Assembly (NCBI RefSeq): GCF_017312365.1
Contig: NZ_BLJI01000017.1
Coordinates: 27,190 to 91,189, forward strand
Length of the DNA: 64,000 nucleotides
Direction of reading: 5' to 3'
Source: Chroococcus sp. FPU101
GTDB taxonomy: Bacteria; Cyanobacteriota; Cyanobacteriia; Cyanobacteriales; Microcystaceae
Shown: piece after piece, positions 53,933-63,657 of the stretch
Position numbering within the stretch: the first letter of the stretch is position 1
Layout: each line of letters opens with the position of its first letter
Program-made: the position numbers and the translations under genes
Notes under the pieces: model-generated
Told to the model about the DNA's origin: nothing
Databases searched by the model: none
The model's input: the letters and a program-made list of their open reading frames with translations, nothing else

Positions 53933-53974
53933 TTATCCGCCGACTCCGCCGTTATACGGAGGAGTACTGGATAA
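53933..53974. repeat. Palindrome at the 3' end of the GT4 gene
   Basis: TTATCC (53933-53938) and GGATAA (53969-53974) flank ACTCCGCCG-TTATA-CGGAGGAGT with one mismatch. It resembles the common cyanobacterial CCCCCCTTATAAGGGGGG type. It lies inside the reading frame, and the TAA stop is part of it. Confidence 0.6.
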
Positions 53975-55096
53975 CTCAGATAACTGACAGTCTTCCAAAA
54001 ACGCCAAATATGACGATATAAAAATTTTAGGCGTAAATCTCGTTGCCTGCAATCGACAACTGTCCAGTTTAATTTGATGTCCTATCTCGCAGAAAGTTTC
54101 AACGGCTTTTACTAAATGTTCTACCGTTTGTTTTTTAAATAGTATCCCTGTTCCATCTTGAGGAAATTTTCGGATATCTTTAACTGTTTCTAACGCGCCG
54201 CCTTGACCTAATGCAATAACTGGAGTACCACAGGCTTGTGCTTCAACGGGTGCAATCCCAAAATCTTCAACTGCTGCATACACAAAGGCTTTGGCTTGCG
54301 ACATATACTGTTCGACGACTGAGTTGGGTTGTCCTCCTAAGATAGTGATATTGGGTTTCGCTATTTGACGAACTAATTCTAATTGTGGCCCTTCACCGAT
54401 TAAAATTAAGGGTAGACCAAGCTGATTAAATGCTTCTACAATTAACGGAATTTTTTTATAACTCACTAAACGGGAGACGGTTAAATAAAAGTCTTCTTTT
54501 TGGGGTTGAAAGGTAAATCGGTCTAGGGCAACGGGTGGATAAATTACTTTTGCTTCACGTCGGTAACATCGCCATATCCGACGCGCTGTATGTTGAGAGT
54601 TGGCAATAAAATAATCAACTTGATTGGCCGAAATGACATCCCACTGACGTAAGCGATGCAGTACATAGCGGGTCAAAATTCCAGGGATTCCTTTTCCGGC
54701 TTTACTATTTTGGAGATAATCGAAGGTTAGATCCCAAGCATAGCGCATCGGTGTATGACAATAGCAGATATGAAGTTGATCGGGTCGAGTAATGACACCT
54801 TTAGCAACGGCATGGGAAGAAGACAGGATTACATCATAATCTCTCAAGTCTAACTGTTCGATCGCGAATGGTAATAAAGGTAAATACTTTTGTATGCCAT
54901 TACGGGCGAAGGGAAAATGCTGTAAAAAGGTCGTGCCAATTTGACGACCATAAAGATAACTTTGAGGATTGGTTGATTCAAAATCAATTAAAGCATACAA
55001 ATCAGCCTCAATATGCTGCAAAATGTCTTTAACGACTAACTCTGATCCTCCTGTGGCTTTTGGGGTTAACCATTCATGTACCAAAGCATATTTCAT
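53933..55096 (-). CDS. Glycosyltransferase family 4 (WbaZ-like)
   Basis: A 387-residue GT4 enzyme: YALVHEWLTPKATGGSELVV, CYCHTPMRYAWDLTFDYL, LTVSRLVSYKKIPLIVEAFN and the nucleotide-binding segment FGIAPVEAQACGTPVIA. Such enzymes often add mannose or similar to a lipid-linked glycan, fitting the neighbouring exopolysaccharide genes. The last 11 residues (PPYNGGVGG) are encoded by a palindromic repeat that also supplies the stop codon. Confidence 0.88.
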   Translation of the reverse strand: MKYALVHEWLTPKATGGSELVVKDILQHIEADLYALIDFESTNPQSYLYGRQIGTTFLQHFPFARNGIQKYLPLLPFAIEQLDLRDYDVILSSSHAVAKGVITRPDQLHICYCHTPMRYAWDLTFDYLQNSKAGKGIPGILTRYVLHRLRQWDVISANQVDYFIANSQHTARRIWRCYRREAKVIYPPVALDRFTFQPQKEDFYLTVSRLVSYKKIPLIVEAFNQLGLPLILIGEGPQLELVRQIAKPNITILGGQPNSVVEQYMSQAKAFVYAAVEDFGIAPVEAQACGTPVIALGQGGALETVKDIRKFPQDGTGILFKKQTVEHLVKAVETFCEIGHQIKLDSCRLQATRFTPKIFISSYLAFLEDCQLSELSSTPPYNGGVGG

Positions 55097-55125
55097 AACA
55101 TAGCACGCAACAAGAGGCTATCATC

Positions 55126-55488
55126 TTAAATTGCATCATTGTAACTTGGAACTTGACCCCCATCATTATCTCGTTTTGAGCCTAATAGTTCTAGCTTATC
55201 GACTTTAATAATCGGACGCGAGCGATTTCCCCCAGATTGCTTATCTGTCCACGTTTCTATTTTTAATGAGCCTTTAACGCCAATTAAACCCCCTTTGCGG
55301 ACATAATTCGCAGCGACTTCGGCGGTTTTTCCCCACAGTTCTAGATTAAACCAATCGGGTTCATCACTTTGGCTGGTTTGTTTTTTGACGGCGAGAGTGA
55401 GAGTACATCTAACACTACCCGAATCAAAGTATTTCACATCAGGATCAGTTCCGACACGACCGACTAAATGAACGACGTTAAGACTCAT
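55126..55488 (-). CDS. ssb: Single-stranded DNA-binding protein
   Basis: 120 residues of the SSB OB fold: NVVHLVGRVGTDPDVKYFDSGSV, TLTLAVKK, DWFNLELWGKTAE and YVRKGGLIGVKGSLKIETWTDKQSG. It is short and lacks the acidic DDDIPF tail of E. coli SSB, as in some cyanobacterial SSBs, so protein recruitment may be reduced. It stands alone, divergent from the urtA promoter region. Confidence 0.92.
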   Translation of the reverse strand: MSLNVVHLVGRVGTDPDVKYFDSGSVRCTLTLAVKKQTSQSDEPDWFNLELWGKTAEVAANYVRKGGLIGVKGSLKIETWTDKQSGGNRSRPIIKVDKLELLGSKRDNDGGQVPSYNDAI

Positions 55489-55766
55489 AAACGTTTCAAA
55501 AAAAATATAGTACCTATGTATGACTATTTTAAACGACTCTTAGGGAATTGCAAAAGAAATCTTGTATTTAGATGATTATATAATTTGTTTTTTCAGCTAA
55601 AGTATTAAAATTACTATCACTTTTTTTGAGCATTCTAAGTTTATTGATTAAATGTTTAAAAATTTTAGTTTTGTATAACATTAATTGTCAAAAAAACATT
55701 AAGTTATACATGAAAATATACAATCTTAGGGTTTAAAAACTAAGAATTTTAATAGAAAATAAAATT
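55489..55766. other. AT-rich region upstream of the urt promoter
   Basis: Between ssb and urtA. No open frame. It contains the start of the urt control region; the NtcA box and -10 box are described separately. Poly-A and poly-T runs and the tract TATAC-N7-TATAC near 55709-55725 could be further sites, but I cannot support them. Confidence 0.4.
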
Positions 55767-55806
55767 GTATAAAAAAATACAATTTTTAGACATTTCTCGC
55801 TATAAT
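55767..55806 (+). promoter_or_regulatory. NtcA-activated promoter of urtA
   Basis: GTA (55767-55769)-TAAAAAAA-TAC (55778-55780) matches the NtcA box GTA-N8-TAC and is part of a longer palindrome (AATTGTAT...ATACAATT). A -10 box TATAAT lies at 55801-55806, 20 bases after TAC, within the spacing for NtcA class II activation. This fits nitrogen-starvation induction of urea uptake. Confidence 0.9.
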
Positions 55807-55897
55807 ATCTCACACAGTCTGTCAATTCTGACTCAATCTTCACCTCACAAACCAATTGTGTTAGTGATTTTAAAGCGAGGTTAATCAATAAAAAAAA

Positions 55898-57205
55898 ATG
55901 TCAAATCGATTCGGACGACGCAAATTTATAGTTTACGGTTCTGCTACTTTAGGAACGAGTTTATTATTAAAAGCTTGTAATGGGAATCAAACCCCTACAG
56001 CAACAACTTCGCCAACAACCCCCGCAAGTCCTGCGGCTAGTGGCGATACGATTAAAGTCGGGATTTTACACTCACTAAGCGGTACAATGGCGATTAGTGA
56101 AACCACCGTTGTTGATGCAGAGTTATTAGCGATCGAAGAAATTAATAAAGCGGGTGGGGTTTTAGGCAAACAAATCGAACCTATCAAAGAAGATGGGGCT
56201 TCAGATTGGCCAACTTTTGCCGAAAAAGCGACCAAATTAATCGATCAAGATAAGGTCGCTGCTGTGTTTGGTTGCTGGACATCCGCGAGTCGGAAAGCGG
56301 TTTTACCCGTTTTCGAGTCTAAAAACCATATGTTATGGTATCCCGTCCAGTATGAAGGGCAAGAATGTTCTAAGAATATCTTCTATACAGGTGCTGCCCC
56401 TAATCAACAAATCGAACCCGCAGTTGATTGGTTACTGCAAAACAAAGGAAAAGAATTTTTCTTAGTCGGTTCTGACTATGTTTTCCCCAGAACCGCTAAT
56501 ACAATTATTAAAGAGCAATTAGCAGCTAAAGGGGGTAAAACCGTTGGTGAAGACTATTTACCTCTGGGAAATACCGAAGTAACCCCAATTATTACCAAAA
56601 TTAAACAAGCTTTGCCTAATGGCGGAGTCATTTTTAATAGCTTGAATGGAGATAGTAACGTTGCATTCTTCAAACAAATTCAAGCAGCAGGTCTAACACC
56701 TGATAAATATCCCACCATGTCTGTGAGTATCGCCGAAGAAGAAGTTAAACAAATTGGGCCAGAATACCTCAAAGGACATTACGCTTCTTGGAACTATTTC
56801 CAAACCGTCGAGACTCCAGCAAATACAAAATTTGTTGAAGCCTTTAGAGCAAAATACGGTCAAGACCGTGTAACCAATGACCCGATGGAAGCCGCTTACA
56901 TTATGGTCTATCTCTGGAAACAAGCCGTAGAAAAAGCAGGAACAGCAGATGATTTAGAAAAAGTTCGTTTAGCTGCGGTGGGCCAGGCTATGGAGGCCCC
57001 AAATGGTTCGGTTAAAATGTTCCCTAACCATCATATTTCCAAAACCGTTCGGATTGGTCAGGTTAGAGATGATGGATTATTTGACATCGTTTGGGCAACT
57101 ACAGGCCCTGTTGAACCGCAACCTTGGAACCAATTTGTACCCGATACTAAAGGTTTTGCTTGTGATTGGACAGATCCTGCTAAAGGCGGTAAATTCAAAG
57201 CTTAA
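55898..57205 (+). CDS. urtA: Urea ABC transporter, substrate-binding protein
   Basis: 435 residues. Tat-type signal with FGRRKF and a lipobox LLKAC give a membrane-anchored lipoprotein. The mature region carries the UrtA/AmiC-like pattern [39 protein letters not shown] and WYPVQYEG(QEC). It binds urea (or short amides) for the UrtBCDE complex. It starts 92 bases after the -10 box. Confidence 0.95.
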   Translation: MSNRFGRRKFIVYGSATLGTSLLLKACNGNQTPTATTSPTTPASPAASGDTIKVGILHSLSGTMAISETTVVDAELLAIEEINKAGGVLGKQIEPIKEDGASDWPTFAEKATKLIDQDKVAAVFGCWTSASRKAVLPVFESKNHMLWYPVQYEGQECSKNIFYTGAAPNQQIEPAVDWLLQNKGKEFFLVGSDYVFPRTANTIIKEQLAAKGGKTVGEDYLPLGNTEVTPIITKIKQALPNGGVIFNSLNGDSNVAFFKQIQAAGLTPDKYPTMSVSIAEEEVKQIGPEYLKGHYASWNYFQTVETPANTKFVEAFRAKYGQDRVTNDPMEAAYIMVYLWKQAVEKAGTADDLEKVRLAAVGQAMEAPNGSVKMFPNHHISKTVRIGQVRDDGLFDIVWATTGPVEPQPWNQFVPDTKGFACDWTDPAKGGKFKA

Positions 57206-57228
57206 AACCTTAATTATTTAATTGAGAC

Positions 57229-57247
57229 GGGCTTGGTCTTCAAGCCC
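57229..57247 (+). promoter_or_regulatory. Stem-loop between urtA and urtB
   Basis: GGGCTTG (57229-57235) and CAAGCCC (57241-57247) are perfect inverted repeats around GTCTT. No T run follows, so it is more likely an RNA-processing or stabilising hairpin that leaves more urtA message than the downstream genes, as in many binding-protein operons. Confidence 0.6.
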
Positions 57248-57328
57248 AAAAAATTATTTGTGACCAAAATTACACAATTTTTCGGATCTTTGCAGTAATC
57301 TTTAACATATTTTTCATCGCTTCGCAAG

Positions 57329-58489
57329 ATGTTACCTCTACTAGAAGGCTTATTTAATGGAATCAGTATCGGTTCTGTGTTGCTAATTTCAGCATTAGGA
57401 CTCGCTATTGTCTTTGGGTTAATGGGCGTAATTAATCTCGCTCATGGGGAATTAATGATGTTAGGGGCTTATACAACCTATGTAGTTCAGAATGTCTTTA
57501 AACCTTTGGGTAGCCCTTGGTTTGAACTTTATATCTTGTTTGCTGTACCGATGGCTTTTCTAATCGCGGGTTTAGTCGGATTACTGTTAGAGAGGGGAGT
57601 CATTCGCTTTCTCTATGGTCGACCTCTAGAAACCTTACTCGCAACTTGGGGCGTTAGTCTGATTTTGCAGCAGTTTGTCCGCAGCGTAAATACATTATTA
57701 GCCATTAGTCTAATTGTTTTTAGTTTACTCTTTTTCGGTGGGTTGTGGGTATTACGTCGTGGTGCTGAATGGGACAGAATTAAAAATTGGGCAATTGCCG
57801 CGCTTTTATTACTTTCCGTCGCTATTTCGACAGTACTCGGCAAGCTTTTAAGTAGTAATACAGCATTAGCAAAACCTTGGTTTAGTGCGAGAAACGTTGA
57901 TGTAACCGCCCCTGCTTGGTTACGTGGTGGTTTTCCCATTGGCAGTTTCCAAGTTCCCTACACTCGTTTATTTATTATCTTTCTGACCGTTCTTTGTTTA
58001 CTGGCGACTTATTGGTTTTTAAACCGTTCTCACTGGGGTTTACGCATTCGTTCAGTAACGCAAAACCGTCAAATGAGTGCTTGTCTGGGTATTCCTACGG
58101 CAACCGTTGATGCGTTAACCTTTGCCCTCGGTTCTGGACTAGCGGGAATTGCGGGTTGTGCCATTAGTCTACTTGGTTCAGTTGGGCCGAACACTGGACA
58201 AAACTATATCATCGATACGTTCATGGTTGTCGTCGTCGGAGGAGTCGGTAATTTACTGGGAACCATTATCGCAGCCTTAGCCATTGGCACGATTAACTAT
58301 TTAATTGGTTCAGGTACATTTGCACTAATTTCGAGTTCAGCCCCATCTTTACAACCGATAACCGATTTATTTAACTTCTTTGCAACAACGAGTATGGCTA
58401 AAGTATTGGTTTTCGCCTTGATTATTGCCTTTTTACAAGTTAAACCAGCAGGTATTTTTGCACCGAAAGGACGGACGGCGGAGATATGA
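57329..58489 (+). CDS. urtB: Urea ABC transporter permease UrtB
   Basis: 386-residue LivH-type permease: GLAIVFGLMGVINLAHGELMMLGAYT, later GIPTATVDALTFALGSGLAGIAG and MVVVVGGVGNLLGT. It has about eight or nine helices. Between about 110 and 190 there is extra sequence with hydrophobic segments (FSLLFFGGLWVLRR) not expected from shorter LivH-type proteins. It partners with UrtC in the membrane. Confidence 0.94.
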   Translation: MLPLLEGLFNGISIGSVLLISALGLAIVFGLMGVINLAHGELMMLGAYTTYVVQNVFKPLGSPWFELYILFAVPMAFLIAGLVGLLLERGVIRFLYGRPLETLLATWGVSLILQQFVRSVNTLLAISLIVFSLLFFGGLWVLRRGAEWDRIKNWAIAALLLLSVAISTVLGKLLSSNTALAKPWFSARNVDVTAPAWLRGGFPIGSFQVPYTRLFIIFLTVLCLLATYWFLNRSHWGLRIRSVTQNRQMSACLGIPTATVDALTFALGSGLAGIAGCAISLLGSVGPNTGQNYIIDTFMVVVVGGVGNLLGTIIAALAIGTINYLIGSGTFALISSSAPSLQPITDLFNFFATTSMAKVLVFALIIAFLQVKPAGIFAPKGRTAEI

Positions 58490-59658
58490 AAACCACTACT
58501 CAAAATATAGCAGTTGAACCTGTTACCCGACATGAGGCAGAAATACGCTCAAAGCGTAAGTTAATGATCGAAGCATTCAGTATACTGGGTGTTGCGTTGA
58601 TCTTTGGCTTATTATTACCTTTAATCTTGCCTGCTTTTCGCCTAAGATTATTGGGCCGTTTTCTGTCCCTAGCCATTGTCGCGTTAGGGATTGATTTAAT
58701 TTGGGGATATACTGGATTACTCAGTTTAGGACACGGCATATTTTTCGCTTTGGGTGGCTATGGGTTAGCAATGTATCTAAACCTGCAACTACCCCAAGGA
58801 CAATTACCTGAGTTCTTCTCTTTGTATGGCGTAAATGAATTACCTTGGATCTGGAAACCGTTTTATTCCCTTCCCGTAACGATTTTAGCCATTATTATTG
58901 TGCCTGCCCTTGTCGCGGCATTACTCGGATATCTCATTTTCAGAAATCGAATTCGCGGCGTTTATTTTTCGATTTTGACACAAGCGGCTCTACTTGTCTT
59001 TTTTAACTTCTTTAACGGACAACAAAAACTGATTAATGGAACGAACGGTCTAAAAACCGATACACAACCTATTTTTGGAGTGTTAGCAAGTTCGCCCTCA
59101 GCACAAAGAGGTTTTTATATTACAACGGTTGTTTTGCTGGTTTTAGTTTATTTATTGTGTCGTTGGTTAACCAGTGGTCGTTTAGGGCGTTTATTAGTCG
59201 CCATTCGAGATGATGAAGTACGAGTCAGATTTACTGGCTATAACCCAACATGGTTTAAGGTTTTGGTTTTTGCGATTTCTGGTGCGATCGCAGGAATAGC
59301 GGGTGCTTTGTATACAGTACAAACGGGAATTATTACACCAAATGCGATGGATGTTGCGTTTTCGATTGAAATGGTGATTTGGGTAGCAGTCGGAGGTCGT
59401 GCCACTCTTGTCGGTGCAATTATTGGTACATTAATAGTACGAATTGCTCAAACCACTTTAAGTGAACAATTCCCCGAAATTTGGCTATTTTTCCAAGGGG
59501 CATTATTTTTATCGGTCGTTACTATTTTGCCGAATGGAATTTTAGGAGGAATTAGAGACTTACAAACATACTTAAAAGGTCGTCGTAAATTAGTCACCTA
59601 TCCTAGTTTAGAAGAAGATCCAGACGTTCAAAAAGAAAGAGAAGAGTTAGAGACATGA
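58486..59658 (+). CDS. urtC: Urea ABC transporter permease UrtC
   Basis: 390-residue LivM-type permease with about ten helices: WGYTGLLSLGHGIFFALGGYGLAMYL, LAIIIVPALVAALLGYLIFRNRIRGVYF, and SGAIAGIAGALYTVQ-GIITPNAMD. The start overlaps urtB by four bases and the end overlaps urtD by four bases (ATGA), so translation is coupled. Confidence 0.95.
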   Translation: MKTTTQNIAVEPVTRHEAEIRSKRKLMIEAFSILGVALIFGLLLPLILPAFRLRLLGRFLSLAIVALGIDLIWGYTGLLSLGHGIFFALGGYGLAMYLNLQLPQGQLPEFFSLYGVNELPWIWKPFYSLPVTILAIIIVPALVAALLGYLIFRNRIRGVYFSILTQAALLVFFNFFNGQQKLINGTNGLKTDTQPIFGVLASSPSAQRGFYITTVVLLVLVYLLCRWLTSGRLGRLLVAIRDDEVRVRFTGYNPTWFKVLVFAISGAIAGIAGALYTVQTGIITPNAMDVAFSIEMVIWVAVGGRATLVGAIIGTLIVRIAQTTLSEQFPEIWLFFQGALFLSVVTILPNGILGGIRDLQTYLKGRRKLVTYPSLEEDPDVQKEREELET

Positions 59659-60806
59659 CGGGAAAAATTTTAGAGATTGAAGATGTAACCGTAAGTTTTG
59701 GTGGTTTTAAAGCGATTAATCATCTCAACTTTAATTTAGATTTTGGTGAATTGCGCGTGATTATTGGCCCCAATGGTGCAGGGAAAACCACCTTTTTAGA
59801 CACGATTACAGGGAAGGTACAACCCACTACAGGACGAGTACTGTTTAAGGGTCGTAATTTACGAGAGATTCCCGAATATGCGATCGCTAGAATGGGCATC
59901 GGTCGCAAATTCCAAACCCCCAGAGTTTATCTCAATTTAACCGTCAAAGAAAATTTAGATTTAGCTTGCAATCAGAACAAAAATGTGCTTTCTACTCTGT
60001 TTCGTCGTCCTGAATCATCAGAGTATCGGAAAGTTGGTAGTTTACTAGAAACCATTGGCTTAGTGACAAGGGCTGATTTACCTGCTGCGTTACTATCTCA
60101 CGGGGAAAAACAACGTTTAGAAATTGGAATGCTCGTCGCACAATCCCCCGATTTATTATTAGTCGATGAACCTGTCGCGGGTTTAACGGATGAAGAAACG
60201 GAAAATGTTGGAAATTTATTACTCGCTTTAGCCGAAAGTCACGCCATTATTGTTATTGAGCATGATATGGAATTTGTGCGCCAAATAGCGAGAAAAGTAA
60301 CCGTTTTACATCAAGGTTCAGTGTTATGTGAAGGAACAATGGATCAAATTCAAAATGATCCAAAAGTCATTGAAGTATATTTAGGACAACAACCTTCAAT
60401 TACATCTCATCAGCTAAAAATCCTAAGAGTGATTGGGGCAATGGCTTTAGCCGATGGTCATTTAGAACCCGCCGAAATGGATTTAATCTTATCTCGTCTG
60501 AGCCAAGTTTTTGCTCATGATGTCGAAGAACAAAACAAACTCAAAGAAGAATTAAAAGTCTATTTTTATCAAGATGTTTCAGTTGAGCATTTTATTGATG
60601 AATTAACGGAAAAAGAAAAAGAGCTAGTTTTAAGATTAAGCTATGAAGTCATTTCCATTAGTTCCCGTCATGCCAATGAGCCGAATATTAATTCAGATGA
60701 ACGGGTAGCCTATCGAGAAATGGTTGCTTTACTTGATCTGCCCTTTGGAAAAGTCCAAGAAATTGAAGTAGAAGTTAGAGAAAAATTAAATAGAGTAAAC
60801 TTATGA
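59655..60806 (+). CDS. urtD: Urea ABC transporter ATPase UrtD fused to a TerB-like domain
   Basis: 383 residues. Residues 1-245 are a branched-chain/urea type ABC ATPase: Walker A GPNGAGKTTF, signature LSHGEKQRLEIGML, Walker B LLLVDEPVAGL and the D-loop/His region IIVIEHDMEFV. The remaining 135 residues form a helical extension with TerB-like repeats: AMALADGHLEPAEMDLI and, near the end, NINSDERVAYREM. UrtD enzymes I know of are about 250 residues, so the extension is an addition; some cyanobacterial homologues may share it. The first ATG overlaps urtC by four bases. TerB folds bind metal or phosphorylated partners, so a regulatory tail is possible. Confidence 0.9.
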   Translation: MTGKILEIEDVTVSFGGFKAINHLNFNLDFGELRVIIGPNGAGKTTFLDTITGKVQPTTGRVLFKGRNLREIPEYAIARMGIGRKFQTPRVYLNLTVKENLDLACNQNKNVLSTLFRRPESSEYRKVGSLLETIGLVTRADLPAALLSHGEKQRLEIGMLVAQSPDLLLVDEPVAGLTDEETENVGNLLLALAESHAIIVIEHDMEFVRQIARKVTVLHQGSVLCEGTMDQIQNDPKVIEVYLGQQPSITSHQLKILRVIGAMALADGHLEPAEMDLILSRLSQVFAHDVEEQNKLKEELKVYFYQDVSVEHFIDELTEKEKELVLRLSYEVISISSRHANEPNINSDERVAYREMVALLDLPFGKVQEIEVEVREKLNRVNL

Positions 60807-61504
60807 TGCTACAACTGGCTGATATTAATGTGTATTACGGCGAGAGTCACATTTTACGAAATGTTGATCTAAGTATTGAAGAAGGTCAGATGGTTTGTTT
60901 AATTGGACGTAATGGAGTTGGTAAAACTACCTTATTAAAAACAATTATTGGTCTTCTTAAATCGCGAACAGGGAAAGTTGATTATGATGGACACGTCATT
61001 AGCCAAAAAACACCCGACCAAAGAGCGAGAATGGGTATCGGCTATGTACCACAAGGACGTGAAGTTATTCCCAGATTATCCGTCAAAGAAAATCTTTTAT
61101 TAGGGTTAGAAGCAGTCACTGATAAACGTAAAAAATTAGAAATACCTGAAGAAATTTTTAATTTATTTCCAGTCCTAAAAACAATGCTATCTAGAATGGG
61201 AGGCGACTTAAGCGGCGGACAACAACAACAATTAGCCATTGCCCGCGCACTAATGGGAAGACCGAAACTTTTGTTATTAGATGAACCGACTGAAGGCATT
61301 CAACCCTCGATTATTTTAGAAATTGAAGCCGCCGTTAGACATATTGTCGAAACCACAGGAATTTCTGTTTTATTAGTCGAACAACATCTACATTTTGTGC
61401 GTCAGGCTGATAAATATTATGCTATGCAAAAAGGCGGAATTGTTGCATCAGGCCCGACTCACGAACTGAGTCAAGAAGTGATCCAAAAATTCCTAGCTGT
61501 TTAA
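60803..61504 (+). CDS. urtE: Urea ABC transporter ATPase UrtE
   Basis: 233-residue LivF-type ATPase: Walker A GRNGVGKTTLL, signature LSGGQQQQLAIARAL, Walker B LLLLDEPTEG. It works with UrtD to power import. It overlaps urtD by four bases and completes the operon, convergent with the next gene. Confidence 0.96.
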   Translation: MMLQLADINVYYGESHILRNVDLSIEEGQMVCLIGRNGVGKTTLLKTIIGLLKSRTGKVDYDGHVISQKTPDQRARMGIGYVPQGREVIPRLSVKENLLLGLEAVTDKRKKLEIPEEIFNLFPVLKTMLSRMGGDLSGGQQQQLAIARALMGRPKLLLLDEPTEGIQPSIILEIEAAVRHIVETTGISVLLVEQHLHFVRQADKYYAMQKGGIVASGPTHELSQEVIQKFLAV

Positions 61505-61512
61505 TAGAACTA

Positions 61513-63657
61513 CTACAAAATAAGTGGAAAAGGTGGCTCAATTCCGTAGCCTTGAGCATAATCTATCCCAATATCTTTTAATTCTTCTAGAATAGTAGTA
61601 TTTTCGACCCATTCAGCGACAGTTTTGATCTTGAGTGCTTGGGCAATTTGCTGAAAACATTGAATCATTGTCCGATCTAAAGAACTTTCAGTCAATTTTT
61701 TAACAAAACTGCCATCAATTTTTAAGTAATCAACAGGAAGATTTTTGAGATACATAAAAGAACACATCCCACTCCCAAAATCATCAAGGGCAAAATGACA
61801 ACCTAGCTTTTGTAGCTCATTGATTAATTGATTTGCTCGCGGAAAATTAGAAATTGCTACAGTTTCGGTAATTTCAAAACAAATAGATGATGAGGGAATT
61901 TGATAACGAGTGAATTGGTCAACCAAATACCGATGAAATTGGTCATTACTGACACTCATGCCCGACAAATTAATTGAATAAACGCTTTTAGAATTGACGT
62001 GTGGTTGAGATATAGAGTGATAATGACTAAAAAAAGTGTTAATCACCCAACGATCAATCTTTGGCATTAACCCATAACGTTCGGCGGCGGGTATAAATAC
62101 GGCGGGCGAGATCAGTTGATCATTTTCATCTAATAATCGTAGCAAAATTTCAAAAAAGTCAAGTTTTGATTGAGGAACAATTGACACAATGCGCTGACAG
62201 TAAAGACGAAAACGATTATTTTCCAAAGCTTGAGAAATCGTTGCTATTAAATGCCTTTCCCCACGTTGCTGAATAAGATCATCATCATTCTGGCTATAAA
62301 CACGAACACAATTACGCCCTTCCGCCTTAGCCGCATAACAAGCAGCATCAGCCTCGCTTAATACTTTCATCAAATTTTGACTGGTTTGATCAATCGCAAC
62401 AACCCCAATACTGACACCAAGGACAAAAGGTTTACCTTGCCAAATAAACCGAAAGTCTTGAATTAAATCTTTAAGTGTTTCTGCGATCTCGATAGCCTTT
62501 TTAAGGGTACATTGATGGAGTAATAGACCAAATTCATCTCCACCTAAACGGGCTAAAAGATCAGTGACGCGAACTCGCTGTTGTAGGAGAGAGGTGACTT
62601 GACGCAATAACTCATCACCCGCCGCATGACCGCAAGTATCATTAATAATTTTAAACTGATCTAAATCCATGTAACATAAAGCGTGTTGCTGCTCTTCACT
62701 GTTAGCAGAAGCAATCACCTGTGTTACTTGTTGTTCAAACTCTCGACGGTTGATTAATCCAGTTAAAGCATCATGACTTGCTTGCCAAGACAATTGACGA
62801 GAAAGCCGACGCGATTCACTAACATCGTGAAATACCATCACAGCCCCAATAATTTCACCTTCACGATTATGAATCGGGGCTGCCGAATCTTCGATCGCGT
62901 ATTCTGTTCCATCACGAGCAATTAAAGCCGTATGGTTAGATAAGCCGACAATACAATTCTCTTGTATAGCTTGTGTTATCGGATTGATGACTGATTTTCG
63001 GGTTATTTCGTTAATAATTTGAAAAACTTGAGATAGAGGAAGATCTTTCACTTCATGAGCCAGCCAGCCCGTTAATTGCTCTGCTATTGGATTAAAGTTT
63101 TTCACGTTACCTAAAGCATCGGTCGTAATGACGGCATCACCAATCGATTGAAGTGTGACTTGAGCTAATTCTTTTTCGGCAAACAGGTCTTTTTCAATCC
63201 GTTTACGTTCTTCGATTTGTTGCTGAAGGAGATAATTCTGTTCTTTTAGAGTTTTTTGCAATCGTCCAATGGTTAGATGAGTTTCGACACGGGCTAACAC
63301 TTCTTCAATGTGAAACGGTTTAGCAATATAGTCGGCTCCTCCAAGAGCAAAACCTTGAACCTTATCAAAAGAATAATTAAGCGCACTCAAAAAAATGACT
63401 GGAATATCGGCGGTTTGTGGATCTGCTTTGATACGCCGACAAATTTCATAACCATCATAGTCGGGTAATTTGATATCGAGCAAAATTAGCTCTGGTGTGA
63501 CCGCTTTGATTCCTCTTAAGGCCATTGCCCCAGTCGTAGCACTCCGAACCTTGTACCCCTGCTCGATCAAGGTATCTCTAAGAAGTCGCAGATTATCTAA
63601 AAGATCGTCAACAATCAAAATACTACCTTTATGTTTAGCGGATGGCAAGAAATTCAT
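61513..63657 (-). CDS. Response regulator with PAS, GGDEF and EAL domains
   Basis: 714 residues. A receiver domain (about 1-130) has DLLDNLRLLRDTL and LDIKLPDYDGYE with the phospho-acceptor Asp; a PAS domain follows (about 165-280), then a GGDEF domain with an intact GGDEFGLLL signature (diguanylate cyclase) and an EAL domain with EILLRLLD (EAL site EIL), DFGSG and LKIDGSFVKKL. Both activities are plausible, so the net effect on c-di-GMP needs assays. It is convergent with urtE and follows a PAS-containing gene on the same strand. Confidence 0.9.
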   Translation of the reverse strand: MNFLPSAKHKGSILIVDDLLDNLRLLRDTLIEQGYKVRSATTGAMALRGIKAVTPELILLDIKLPDYDGYEICRRIKADPQTADIPVIFLSALNYSFDKVQGFALGGADYIAKPFHIEEVLARVETHLTIGRLQKTLKEQNYLLQQQIEERKRIEKDLFAEKELAQVTLQSIGDAVITTDALGNVKNFNPIAEQLTGWLAHEVKDLPLSQVFQIINEITRKSVINPITQAIQENCIVGLSNHTALIARDGTEYAIEDSAAPIHNREGEIIGAVMVFHDVSESRRLSRQLSWQASHDALTGLINRREFEQQVTQVIASANSEEQQHALCYMDLDQFKIINDTCGHAAGDELLRQVTSLLQQRVRVTDLLARLGGDEFGLLLHQCTLKKAIEIAETLKDLIQDFRFIWQGKPFVLGVSIGVVAIDQTSQNLMKVLSEADAACYAAKAEGRNCVRVYSQNDDDLIQQRGERHLIATISQALENNRFRLYCQRIVSIVPQSKLDFFEILLRLLDENDQLISPAVFIPAAERYGLMPKIDRWVINTFFSHYHSISQPHVNSKSVYSINLSGMSVSNDQFHRYLVDQFTRYQIPSSSICFEITETVAISNFPRANQLINELQKLGCHFALDDFGSGMCSFMYLKNLPVDYLKIDGSFVKKLTESSLDRTMIQCFQQIAQALKIKTVAEWVENTTILEELKDIGIDYAQGYGIEPPFPLIL

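Noticed and set aside
55700..55730. Second NtcA-like site near 55709-55725
   Set aside because: The arms are spaced wrongly (not GTA-N8-TAC), so only the site at 55767-55780 was kept.
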